A stretch of 64,000 bases of DNA from Anastrepha obliqua (taxonomy: Eukaryota > Arthropoda > Insecta > Diptera > Tephritidae), in NCBI RefSeq assembly GCF_027943255.1, contig NC_072893.1, positions 32,200,001 to 32,264,000 of the forward strand, in the 5' to 3' direction. Position 1 is the stretch's first letter. The number at the start of each line of letters is the position of its first letter. This document shows positions 12,305-22,290 of the stretch, piece by piece. A model generated the notes under the pieces. That model saw only the letters and a program-made list of their open reading frames with translations, ran no database searches and was not told the DNA's origin. Both the position numbers and the translations under genes were made by a program.

Positions 12305-12545
12305 CATGGTGCTAGTGGTTCAAGGATGATAGATACCAGGTTTGCACGTTAGTTATGGTGGAAAATAAAATTTTTGGAGGCAAACTTTGGATTCTACGTC
12401 ATTTGTTTGGTATTTCAAAAAATTTAGCTTTAGCTTAGTGGAACAGCAAATGATTGACGTCGGCATATTTGTCAAATACGCTCAGAGCCGAATAACGGTC
12501 TACTAGGTAGTACACCTCTAAAAATCTTTTCACCATGGGTGCTAG
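12305..12545 (+). repeat. Dispersed repeat, copy 1
   Basis: About 240 bp alignable with 14268-14506: CAAGGATG..AGATACCAGG, then ACTTTGG.TT.TACGTC, then AGCCGAATAACGGTCT and GGTAGTACACCTCTAAAAAT. Non-coding. A shorter inverted piece is at 46077-46163. Confidence 0.75.
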
Positions 12546-12955
12546 CGCTTCACCTCGCAGGGTAGCTACAAATACACAGACATGTGTTTAAATGAGTATA
12601 TGTACACGTTCATATCTGCAAATTGATTTACAAATATGGACCCCAGTCTGGAAACCAATTCTAAAAACACTTATCAGCAGCATGCCGCTTATCGCTAGCC
12701 TTTAGAATTATTTGCTCAGTAACACGATCCCGGTGTCTGTTGCTGATTTGCCTGAGGCTGTTGCCTTCACTATCTCTCTTAAATAGCCAGCGCCGAGCTT
12801 CACTAAATTTCAGTTCAACTGTGCAGTTTGAAGTGGTCGAACATCTCAACATCAATTGATTTTAAAAAGCTAAAGTTTCAAAAAATTTAATACATTTTTT
12901 TTTCTTAAAACGGATCCATTAATTATAACGAAGATACAACAGAAGCACAATAATC

Positions 12956-13774
12956 ATGTGTTCAAAAACACAGGATTTAAGCAAGCGCACATTCTTTATC
13001 CTTAGTGGTGTTTCCAACACCTTGGGCAAGTCATTCGCCATTGAAATGTGTCGCCATTACAGTGTCGGTTCTGTTGCCATTCTCATCGACACGTCGGAGA
13101 AAAGTTTGCAGGAAGTGAAAAAAGAAATTGATTTCCTGGAGCGCGGAATCAATACGATTTGCTGGCCAATTAAATCATGGCAAGAGACCAACGGCATTTA
13201 CTTTGGTCAGCTACTCGCCACTATCTTGCAAAAATACACTGCTATCAATTACGATTTCGAACTCGCATTCATTCTACACAACGAGGGTAAAATGGCAACT
13301 GATAAGTTGATGGAACCTCAATTGGCTGAGGATTGGTTGCCATTTGTATACGAACATCTGTACGCACCCGTTGCACTCAATCAGGCTTTCCTGACCGCGC
13401 CACCGCTTGCCAAAACCGCAAAACTGGTAGTCAACATCACATCCAGCTTGATGATTCGTCCGTTCGTTTACAACTCATTGATGTGCTCTTGCATGAAGTC
13501 ACGTGATATGTATTTCCGTTCAATGGCCAATGAGGAGAGTCGCAATGGCGTGAATGTAATCAGTTACTCACCGGGCATTTTGGAAACACACAAACCACAA
13601 TTGGACTCAAACAACAATGTGGTGGATTTGTTGGATTTGAATGAGGATAAGGAATTGCTGAAATTGCCACGTGTTAGTGCCAAGGAATCTTCGCTCAAAT
13701 TAATCAACATTCTGCAGAAAATGTCCTTTATATCAGGACATGATGTCGACTACTACGACACTTTCAACTTATGA
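12956..13774 (+). CDS. Sepiapterin reductase-like protein lacking catalytic residues
   Basis: Intronless 272-residue frame that aligns end to end with Sptr (shared RDMYFR, the NIT/SS strand, and a C-terminus with GHDVDYYD). The SDR motifs are altered: the glycine motif is SGVSNTLG (17-24), NAG is NEG (109-111), and the YCSGK site reads MCSCM, so Tyr becomes Met176 and Lys becomes Met180 (Lys181 is adjacent). The catalytic Ser (163/164) is kept. I recall an adjacent uncharacterised Sptr paralogue (CG12116) in Drosophila, so this is probably its orthologue. Inference: a non-catalytic SDR, perhaps a binding or regulatory partner; the open frame argues against a plain pseudogene. AATAAA at 14224-14229 is a plausible polyadenylation signal. 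Direct repeats flank the gene at 12305-12545 and 14268-14506. Confidence 0.88.
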   Translation: MCSKTQDLSKRTFFILSGVSNTLGKSFAIEMCRHYSVGSVAILIDTSEKSLQEVKKEIDFLERGINTICWPIKSWQETNGIYFGQLLATILQKYTAINYDFELAFILHNEGKMATDKLMEPQLAEDWLPFVYEHLYAPVALNQAFLTAPPLAKTAKLVVNITSSLMIRPFVYNSLMCSCMKSRDMYFRSMANEESRNGVNVISYSPGILETHKPQLDSNNNVVDLLDLNEDKELLKLPRVSAKESSLKLINILQKMSFISGHDVDYYDTFNL

Positions 13775-14223
13775 GGAGCACTAATGAAATATTATCACAA
13801 GTGCGTTAATCAAGAAGTGCTGTGTGGTAATGTTTCATTCCAATTTTTTGCTGATTTAGTGCCGCTGCTGAGTGAGGGAGAAGAAGAGAACGATGAATTA
13901 TTTAAAAATAAAATAATACAAGAAATTCTTTCGGCAGACAACGAAAATGGCGAAAACGAAGAAGAAAACGAATTATTTATTGTTTTATTGATTGTTTTTT
14001 GTTTGAGAGTGGTGGCGGTGAGAAATGCGAGTGCATTTGGGAAAAAGGTATTTGAACGAAAGAGGGTGGCAGGTACTGCCTGTAAACGCGGAATATATAA
14101 ATACAGCTACCCTGGACCTAGCCTGGGGCAGGAATTTTAACACACAAATGGTGGAAATGGAAATTTCGTGGTGAAATTTCGCAAGACGAACATTGGAAGT
14201 ACTGGCATTTTTTTTATAAACAC

Positions 14224-14229
14224 AATAAA
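14224..14229 (+). promoter_or_regulatory. Candidate poly(A) signal of the Sptr-like gene
   Basis: AATAAA about 450 bp after the stop codon; the first canonical hexamer I noted on this strand after the gene. Confidence 0.4.
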
Positions 14230-14267
14230 AAGAGGTATTTTATGAAGCTACTGAGAGATAATACAAT

Positions 14268-14506
14268 CATAAATGGTCAAGGATGTCAGATACCAGATAC
14301 CAGGCTTGCTCGTTAGTATGGTGAAAAAAAATTTTGTTGAGGGGAACTTTGGGTTTTACCTCACTCGTTTTGTGTTTCGCAAAATTTAGCTTTAGCTTTA
14401 GTGAAATACAAAACGAATGACGTCATCATATCTGTTAAATTCGCCCAGAGCCGAATAACAGTCTGTTAGGTAGTACACCTCTAAAAATATTTTCACCATA
14501 AGCGAC
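14268..14506 (+). repeat. Dispersed repeat, copy 2
   Basis: Same family and orientation as 12305-12545; shares TTTAGCTTTAGCTT, AGAGCCGAATAACAGTCT and the GGTAGTACACCTCTAAAAAT end. Confidence 0.75.
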
Positions 14507-15071
14507 TGGCTCGCATCTTCCCACATATTCGACTTGAGCGTTTAAAGGTTGCCGCAATTGTTTGTATTTTTTTAAAGATCTTTAAAATCTCTAAAAAAGC
14601 CGTTTTTCCAAGCGAATTATGAATTTTTTAAATATTTTAAAATTTTCACCAAAAAATATTGAGGATCAATACTCGATCATTTGAGTTGGGCAATGTTGAA
14701 AATTCTGCCAAAAATAAGATTATTTTGATTATACCAGCAGGGTTTGCAGAGCCTATATAAATGGTTTAGGTTGACACCTTTCTATTACATACGATCATTT
14801 CTGGAAAAAATTGAGCAACAAGTTTGTATTTGTGGTCTTTTTGAGGTTAAATTTGTGAATGAGTCACTGTATGTCTCATCGCAAACAAGTTTAAACTAAA
14901 TAAATCCTCTTCAAGCTAATTTCGTGTGAAAGATTAAATGTGTTTACTAAAAAATTCCCGCTAAAACATTTTAATCTAAATCCATAAAAGTAGATCGAAT
15001 GTTTAAAAAAAACAGTAGAGTAAACTTGGCCAATCAAAAACACCATAAATTCAAATGAGCCATTTAAAAAA
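14507..15071. other. Unassigned interval
   Basis: AT-rich; no gene or named repeat seen. Confidence 0.35.
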
Positions 15072-15363
15072 TCGGCCGCCGTAGCCGAGAGGGATGGTGC
15101 GTGACTGCCATTCGGTAGTGTCCGAGTTCGAAACCCCAAAAGATAGAAACATTTTTTCTATTAGCGCTTGTTCCTCGGCAAGGTTCCAAGTGTATTTATG
15201 CCATGAAAAAGTTCCTCATAAAAAAGTCATTTGCAGTTTGAACTCGGCTTGAAACTGTAGCTCCCTCTATTCGTGGAAAACATCAAGACGCACACCACAA
15301 TTAGGAGGGGGAGCTCGGCCAATCACTTGACAGAACTGTACGCGCCAATTATTTTTTTTTTTA
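15072..15363 (+). mobile_element. tRNA-derived SINE (family 1, copy 3)
   Basis: Full layout from the GGCCGCCGTAGCCGAGAGGG head, through a diverged B box (GAGTTCGAAAC), to the tail at GTACGCGCCAATTATT. More diverged than the other copies. Confidence 0.8.
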
Positions 15364-16138
15364 GATTATAAAAAGAAATAAATATTACGCCATATAGTCA
15401 AAGCGTGTGCACCCAGTGTCGTAACTTTACATCACAGCTTATCAACGGTTCACTCGGAATTAAAAAAAGTGCATTTAGTGGCTGTAGCAGATTCTTTACA
15501 ATTTCGGCTTATCAATTTTTTATGAGGTCAAAGTTGTTTCCCTGCGAGTCTACATTTTTATTGGTGTAGAGGGTGAGCCACCGGCCGGTTTTCTGCGTGC
15601 TCAAAGAAACTTAGTAGAATTTCACCGCGGTATGAAATGTACAAGTATCTATTTTTAGCTTCGCCAACGTTTCGAAATTTTGGAAATTTACTTCCAAAAT
15701 GAGTAGGTCCGTAGTGCCAAATATGTGAGTTTATTAAAGGGAAGCTTTGGACGAAACGCGTTCTCATCACAGCGGTTACGTTAACTAACAAACCTGTTAC
15801 ATGCGAAGCTTGGAACAATCCACATGTGGTTGTCAAGAAGCCAATGCAACCGGAGAGTGACATTTGGAGTGGAGTGGAAATTTTGGCGACGCAACATCAT
15901 AAACTTTTTTTTTTTGTCAAAAGCTACAATGGCGTACATAATTGTGCTCGCTCTTGCTCTGAACTTAAACATATGGGCATATGAAAAAAAAAATAGTTTT
16001 AGCGCACCATGTCATTCAGCCCAGCAAACAACCGATTTTTGCGAATTAGTCGAAAATCATGTTATCAGCCATCTGGCAATGTTCATTGAACTTCTCGGAG
16101 CTGCTGATAACAGAGGCCTGCGAAATTTAACTTTTTTC
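15364..16138. other. Unassigned interval
   Basis: Frames up to 107 codons without recognisable domains; no repeat assignment. Confidence 0.3.
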
Positions 16139-16573
16139 AGTTTCTAGAATGGCTGTACTTGTTTCTTGTAGTTTTTTATGCGCTGAAAACGAATCTGACC
16201 TTCAAAATGCTCCATCACGTCAGGATTTTTGGTAAATGAAGCCTTAAATGTCAAAAAATGGCCATTTTTGATAATTTTTTTGGGATAGAAAAATTTTTTT
16301 TCAATTTTCGACGAAAGGGTCCCATAGTACAACTTTTTAGCTTTAAAACCCATTTTTTTAAATTATTGTACGATTTTTAAAAAAAAAGTTATGACATTTT
16401 GAAATTAACAGTTTCAGTTACGTATACGTTGGGTATAACGTCTATTGGCGTAACTGAAACTGTTAATTTCAAAATGTCATAACTTTTCCTGACGTGATGG
16501 AGCATTTTGAAGGTCAGATTCGTTTTCAGCGCATAAAAAACTACAAGAAACAAGTACAGCCATTCTAGAAACT
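16139..16573. repeat. Large nested inverted repeat
   Basis: Outer arms 16139-16225 and 16487-16573 (87 bp) are reverse complements. Inner arms 16384-16422 and 16449-16487 (about 39 bp) flank a 26-bp loop. On the right the inner and outer arms are continuous. On the left a 158-bp AT-rich block (16226-16383) separates them. The transcript would fold into a ~125-bp stem with one large side loop. Confidence 0.85.
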
Positions 16574-17089
16574 CACCCTCGTAGGACTGTGTAATTAAAA
16601 AACGAATCCAGATCAGTAAGACGAATATCAACCGAGTCATTAACGAGATAGAGGCCAAAATCGTCAGCATGCAACTGGGCCTTGGAAAACTGCGATGCCG
16701 TAGGGCCAGTCAAATGAAATTATATTCCAAAATATGCGAAATCAAAACAATACTAAACTATCTAGAAACTGAATTAAAAAAAAATTAAATAAGCGTCGAA
16801 TTTCGTTAACTTTTAGTGTAAAAGAGATAATGTTTTGAAAAAAAAAAACAACAAATGTTCTTCAAATCATTCTAGTTTCACGTGTTTCCAATTTTCTTGT
16901 GTTAGCGGTACCATTGGGGTATTTTTCTTCGAAAAAGCAATTTAAAATGCGTTTACCGTTAGGTGATTCCAATATATATTTGTGTTAACAATGCTTTTCT
17001 CCTTATTTTTGAACGCATGGTTATTGAGGAAGCGTGATTGCAATAAGACGATGCACATTGCCTCGCGAAACAATCAATTTACAGTCTGT
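16574..17089. other. Unassigned interval
   Basis: AT-rich; a short open stretch around 16600-16790 has no family I recognise. Confidence 0.3.
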
Positions 17090-17680
17090 GTCAGAAAAAA
17101 GGAACCGCGATTATTCATGAAGTATACATAAAAGATATGTATTTAAATTTTTTTTTTTACATGAAAGTATGTACAAAACTACGAGTCGCAATTACTCAAT
17201 AAGCCGTGTAGTCTCCATCGTTGTCGAGTATAGCCTAGCATTTTCTCGGTGCTTTGAACTAGCTTTTCTGCGTAGCTCGTCGACAAACAGGACTAGATTT
17301 TTCGAACTTCACGCACGAGTTGCTTTAAATCATGGACTGGCCCTCCATCAATATGCGTTTTCATAGTTCCCCACACATTTTCAATGGGGTTGGCGTCTGG
17401 AGACTGGGAAGGCCAGTCCATTACTGTCACGCCATTTTCCTGTTTTGTTGTTTCTCAATGTGTTTTTCTGAGAGCAATGGCTTTGATGATGTGGGACGGT
17501 AGGATATATTCGCCTTCTTCAGTCGACGTTCGATGGTGTTGATACTCACATCTATTCCCTTTTTAGCAAGAACTGATCGTGCTTGGCGTAGTCACAAAGA
17601 ACGGTTCCGCATAAAAAGTTGGACGATCACTTTATCCTGCTTTTTTGTCGCCATTCGCTTCAAGCAAAAAGCAGAACGAA
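17090..17680 (-). mobile_element. Tc1-like transposase remnant
   Basis: On the minus strand the text reads VTVMDWPSQSPDANPIEN followed by a VWGTMKTHIDGGP-type C-terminus at 17430-17300. Degraded N-terminal HTH text lies to the right, up to about 17650. The left edge GTCTGTGTCAGAAAAAAGGA near 17095 may be a terminus. Disrupted by stops. Confidence 0.65.
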
Positions 17681-17685
17681 ATATA

Positions 17686-18058
17686 GAGGGTCTTCCAATA
17701 ACAGGTGTTATTGGTAAGTGGATTGCGCTATCGAGAGATGATTAACGGTTTTTTATGGTAGGAATTGGATGGTATTGATCTGGACAACGTTTATTTTCAA
17801 CAAGACGGCGCTACGTGCCACACAAGCAACGAAACCATTGATATTTTACGGCAAAAATTTGCGGCCCGTGTTATCTCTCGAAGAGGTGATCACAATTGGC
17901 CATCGAGATCTTGTGATTTAACACCTTGTGAATTTTTTCCTTTGGGGTCACGTGAAAGACAAGGTCTACGCCAACAGCCCAGGGTCGATTCAAGACCTCA
18001 AAGATGAAATCCGTAAGGTTATCGAGGACATAGGGCAGCCACTTTGCAATTCGGCTAT
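17686..18058 (+). mobile_element. DD41D mariner, deleted (AGGGTTTTCCAATA-ended family)
   Basis: Left terminus AGGGTCTTCCAATAACAGGT after TA at 17684-17685, the same family as 38392 and 50167. Almost the whole N-terminal half is missing. DNVYFQQDGATCHTSNETI, WPSRSCDLTPC and HVKDKVYANSPGS are readable across a frameshift. The third catalytic Asp position is Glu in this copy (CEFF). The right end is lost at the junction with SINE sequence. Confidence 0.82.
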
Positions 18059-18059
18059 G

Positions 18060-18960
18060 GAGCAAATGGTTTTTTATGAGGAGCTTTTTCATGGCAGAAA
18101 TATTATACACCCGGAGGTTATGCCATTGCCTGCCAAGGGGCGTCCGCTATTAGAAAAAAAGTGCATGTAGCATAGTACACTTAACAGAAGAGAAACTTTG
18201 AACGCAGACAAAGAAAGAGGGAGAGACCCGAGGGAGAATGAGAGAGAAAAAGAATATATATTTAAATAAATTCACAACATTTGCAGAGAATACAAATAGA
18301 CAAAGTTTACAAAAAACGCAAAAGGGTCGACCGTTGTAGGTAAACGCCGGACACAAACCGTGGCAACAACGCGCACTACTCCGAGCGTTTATCACCCGCA
18401 CAAGCCCAGCGATTCCAAAACCGCAGCAACGGCACAAATTACCGCAAGGCAATACCAATAAATCCGAGGCCGGAAGGATAGCACTTTATAGTACACTTTA
18501 TATAGAAATAAGCGCCAACAAGTAGGCACTAAAAAAAAGCCAAAATATTGGGACCAAAAAACGCCCCAAACAGTAGGCACCAAGGAAATATAACGCCAAA
18601 AATTAGGCACCAAAAATATATTTCCTACATGTTTGCACCAACAAACAAGCACCAAAAAGTAGGCAGTGTTATTATATTTCTCACTAGAAATTAGCAACCA
18701 CAAGCAAGAACTCAGGAAAAATGGCCTAAAGTGTATCTAAGATATATATAAGGTATAGCTCTCTCTCTCTCTCCTTTTCCTCTACGTTATATCTCTCTCG
18801 CGGAACAAAAATGCCCAAAACGTTGCATAGCCTTGACATTTTACTCTCCATTCTCGCTCGTCCATCGACGCCTAAGAAGTTTCACTTCAAAAACTTTTTC
18901 TTCCAACCTACGTCTTCCGAATGTTAGTCACGCACCGACCCATTCGGGTATGGCGGTCGA
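18060..18960 (-). mobile_element. tRNA-derived SINE (family 1, copy 4), split by an insertion
   Basis: The body is at 18060-18162 and the tRNA head at about 18890-18960 (GTCACGCACCGACCCATTCG reads the A-box side on the minus strand). The parts rejoin through the AAAAA linker, so about 727 bp was inserted between them. The SINE tail is missing at the mariner junction. Confidence 0.75.
18163..18889. mobile_element. Unidentified insertion in the SINE (possible solo LTR)
   Basis: Sequence between the two SINE halves, flanked by A runs that could be a short target duplication. It holds GA-rich DNA, diverged repeats around GTAGGCACCAA (18510-18665), and a CT run at 18760. No coding frame. A solo LTR is possible but no convincing TG...CA ends were fixed. 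Confidence 0.35.
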
Positions 18961-19427
18961 CGTTTTCATGTATAATGAGGGGAAATAATGAAAAACAGGA
19001 ATTCATTTGGACAACTAAAACAGACACCCATTATATTTAACTATCTTTGTATTACGTTGAAAACTTCTGCAGAAAAGGCGAAAGCTCACACGAAAAAATT
19101 ATGTGCTGTTTATAAAACTTCCCTACTTTCGGAAAATATTACAACTCAGGTTGTTTGACCTTACAGAGAAAAAAAAAAACAAAAAACTAAAACGAATCTT
19201 TTTGCTGCTGTTTAGCTCAGTTTACAATGAGACATTGACTTTATTCTCTACTTAGCAGACATGCATCTCATCTGCCCCTACTAAGTATTCGCGGTTTCAT
19301 AGCATCAATGACTTGGCTTGCGTCTTTTTAGCGACTTTTATCTAATTTCACGAGAATTCATAGCACGCAATTCTGCACGAAGCAGCGCAATGGATGATGT
19401 ATGCGGTAGATTTAAATAAATGGTAGA
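18961..19427. other. 5' flank of the first secreted-protein gene
   Basis: No repeat or coding frame recognised. Probably includes upstream regulatory DNA of the gene at 19621. Confidence 0.35.
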
Positions 19428-19453
19428 TATATAAGCAAAAATATTTTATATAA
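19428..19453 (+). promoter_or_regulatory. TATA box candidates
   Basis: TATATAAG at 19428-19435 and TATATAA at 19447-19453, about 170-190 bp before the start codon. No clear initiator 30 bp downstream, so the choice between them is open. Confidence 0.4.
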
Positions 19454-19620
19454 CGGTTTCAAACATAAAGTAGCGGCCGCTTATGCCACATCGAAGCGTT
19501 GGATAAAAAGTGTACGACCAACGAAGTTTCATGATTAGTAAAATAATAGTAACTTAGTTTTCTCGAAATAATTGTGTGAGTTTTTGAAAGTGCATTTTTG
19601 CGAGTGCTTTCTTGTGTAAA

Positions 19621-21263
19621 ATGTCAGTGAAGATTATGTACGGTGCTTTAGTACTAATTTTTATTTTTGTAGTTTCGGTGAGTTTTACTGAAGTGAAAAC
19701 ATTGATCCATTTCAGAAAAAAATTAAATTAATATCAAATTTTATTATGCACAGGTGAATGCGGGTTGTGTTTGCCATGAGAAGGGCGTCGATTATTGTGA
19801 AAAATGCAAGGCACCAACATTTGTGCGGCCCCAACCACGTTACGCCTATAAAAATCCGGCTTTCGACCTCACACCTATTGGCGGAACTTGCTCCTGCAAC
19901 AAAGTATTCGTTGAACCGGCTGCACTGCCCAAGCCATGTGGCAAAGTACGTGATGCCTTCCATTGGCTGCGGACATGGAATAATTTACTGAAGCGTAAAA
20001 CGCTCAGAGCTGTGATTAACGCCAAGCATGAATGCATTAATCGCTTGCATAAACGTCTTACTAATCTAGAGAATGTCGAAACAGAATATTTGCCCATGAC
20101 CACCTAAGCGAGCGCTCAGGGTGATCAGTAAATATTTGTAACGGCAATCATACCACTTTTTCATATTTTTACAAGTGCGCTTGCATGCAGTTTTCATCTT
20201 TGTACATACCCATTTACATCCATACATACATACATTGGTGCATTGGTACATGAAGCAAGTGTGTCGCCAGCATCGCCAGCTCATTTGTACAACCCATTAT
20301 CAGCATATACAAGTACTTAGTGCAAACAACATCTAAATCATCATTGCATTCGTCGGACGTGTGCTTTAAGTCAACAACTTCAGCCGCGTCAGTTTATTTT
20401 TCTATCACTTGCACGCGTTCGACGCACTATAGCTTTAAACTGTTTCGTCTGGTATTAACATCAATTTTGTACTTCCATTCGACTAGAAGCCACCACCGCC
20501 ACCGAAATATCCCCCATGCAAATGTCGATCATCGCAACCGCCCAGCTACTATTCACCGTCACCACCAACGCCTAAATATTCGCCAGGAAGCGACTATTAC
20601 AAACCAGCTCCGCTACCACCAGCGCCGCCGAAACCTTGCGGTTGCGCTTATGCACCAGCAGTGCCTGCTTATCCTCTACCCGAGTAAGTGCAGCAAAGCA
20701 GGAAACTCTAATGCTGTTTTCATTCTAACCCTTTGCCGTTCATATATTTCAGTTTGACCTACGCAAAGCCCAAGAGCAATTCCATACCCGCTGACCCCAT
20801 TAGCATTAGTCTCGCCTTGCAGGCTAGTAAAGCCACAGCGGTACCCGAAGCGAAGTTAGCTTATGGTTTCGCGAAGACACCAATCGACAGTTTGAAGAAG
20901 ATTGCTCTCTCTAAGGTACCGGAAGAGCATCTTTTCCAGTTGAAAAGCGAAGTGATTACGCTGAAGAAGCCTAGTGCTGCAGCATCACCTTCCTCTGAAG
21001 AAGAAGAAGAACCTGAAGAGGAGGAAGCAGTTGAGTCACCAGATGAATCGCCCACGCTAACGTACAACCAATTGGGTTATGTGCCAGAAAAGTTCAAGAA
21101 TCCGAAATTTCGTAAAATCTCTTCAAGTTATAGTGCTGATTATTATTCAAATGAAGCTCAACCAATTCCAGACAAAGTAAGGGTGGATTGTGGTTTTAGA
21201 CCTGGACGCATTGCGGAGTACATCAAGCGAAAAAACAATAAGCATCCCGCTGACAACTATTAG
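19621..21263 (+). CDS. Secreted Cys/Pro-rich protein, putative eggshell gene 1 of the cluster
   Basis: Four-exon model: 19621-19677, 19754-19945, 20487-20683, 20753-21263; 318 residues. Introns begin GTGAGT, GTACGT and GTAAGT and end CAG, TAG and CAG; phases are 0, 0 and 2. Exon 1 encodes a hydrophobic signal peptide (MSVKIMYGALVLIFIFVVS), with likely cleavage after VNA. Mature features: Cys pairs spaced C-x-C or CxxC at residues 24-26, 34-37, 94-96 and 134-136; a Pro/Tyr-rich stretch (84-148); an acidic Glu run near 230-245; no membrane helix. Exon 2 can also run on to a stop at 20105-20107, giving a 136-residue alternative if intron 2 is retained. AATAAA at 21383. By position and architecture it is probably a Cp7Fa/b/c counterpart; this is inference, not sequence recognition. 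Confidence 0.75.
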
Positions 21264-21382
21264 TACGATTAGGTTATGCATTTTATGAAAGCACAGAACG
21301 ATTTATAACCCCGAAATGTAAAAAAATTTCGTAACCCTTAACACTTCGTTAGAATAAGTTTGTTACCCTCCTATTTATTGTA

Positions 21383-21388
21383 AATAAA
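21383..21388 (+). promoter_or_regulatory. Poly(A) signal of eggshell gene 1
   Basis: AATAAA 120 bp after the stop; a second overlapping candidate (ATAATAAAA) lies 15 bp further on. Confidence 0.55.
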
Positions 21389-21721
21389 ACATTAGCATAA
21401 TAAAAGGTAATACTTTTACTTGCTCCTTATCAAATGTGTTGTTATTGAGGCGCTTAGTCGCGATTCACACACAGAGGCATCTGGAAGGGAGACACTGGAG
21501 ATTCTCTTGTGATGTCTCATTAGTGGTCACACGGGCAACATTGTTTTCGGCAACATTCGTAGTTTCTGTTGTTTACTTCTTTAAGTCTGACAAAACGAAT
21601 AAGAAGCATAAAGCGTGTCGCCAGTACGGGAAACAAAATCATTTAATTTAAACAAATTAAACAAATTAAACAAATTATTTAATTATTTATTTATTTATTT
21701 CAGTATTCATTGACATTTCGT

Positions 21722-22290
21722 CATGGAAAGACTTACGCTTCAACAACGTTTACAAATCGAACAATTGTAGATATTACGAAAATCGGTGCTCTATGAAAAG
21801 TGTTCATCGCGGGCTCAGGCCAACTTATGGTGGCCCATTTTTGGCTTAATGGCTACGTCAATAAGCAGAATTGCCGTGTAAGTTCTGAAAACAGCCCATT
21901 GATCCGTTTCGCCAGAAACGAGGTGGCGCTAATGTAATAGTGAATGGCGACCGCTGTCGCGTGGATGCCGAAAATTTAAGCCCGTTAGCTCTACAATATT
22001 TGGTTTGGTGCCATACAGCCCATGAAAAAATGGATTTACTGCGTCGTAATTTCGGCGCGCAATTTAACTCTCGACCAGTGGATTGGCCACTAAGCTCGTG
22101 TGATATCACACCTTTGGACTTTTATTTGTGGGGATATGTAAAGTGTAAATGCTTTGTGGATAAACCAGCTTCGATTGGGATATTGGAAACCTACATTACT
22201 AAAGTTATTCACGAGATACGACTGCACACAATTCCGTTGCTTTACCGGTTTGCTAGTTGGCAGTCTGGCAAATATATGTTTCTGTGAACG
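21722..22290 (+). mobile_element. DD41D mariner remnant
   Basis: Starts MERLTLQQRLQIEQL at 21723, then stops, a deletion to NVIVNGDR, and SSCDITPLDFYLWGYVK at 22100-22140. The DGATCH block is degraded (VWCHTAHEKMDLLRRNFG), so the second catalytic Asp is lost. No clear terminal repeats. Confidence 0.75.

Noticed and set aside
13784..14140. 118-codon open frame directly after the Sptr-like gene
   Set aside because: It begins 10 bp after the stop, lies in the presumed 3' UTR and has a biased, low-information protein with no recognisable domain; probably chance.
15824..16147. 107-codon frame ending at the large palindrome
   Set aside because: No domain, no signal for a start or promoter, and AT-rich composition; likely chance.
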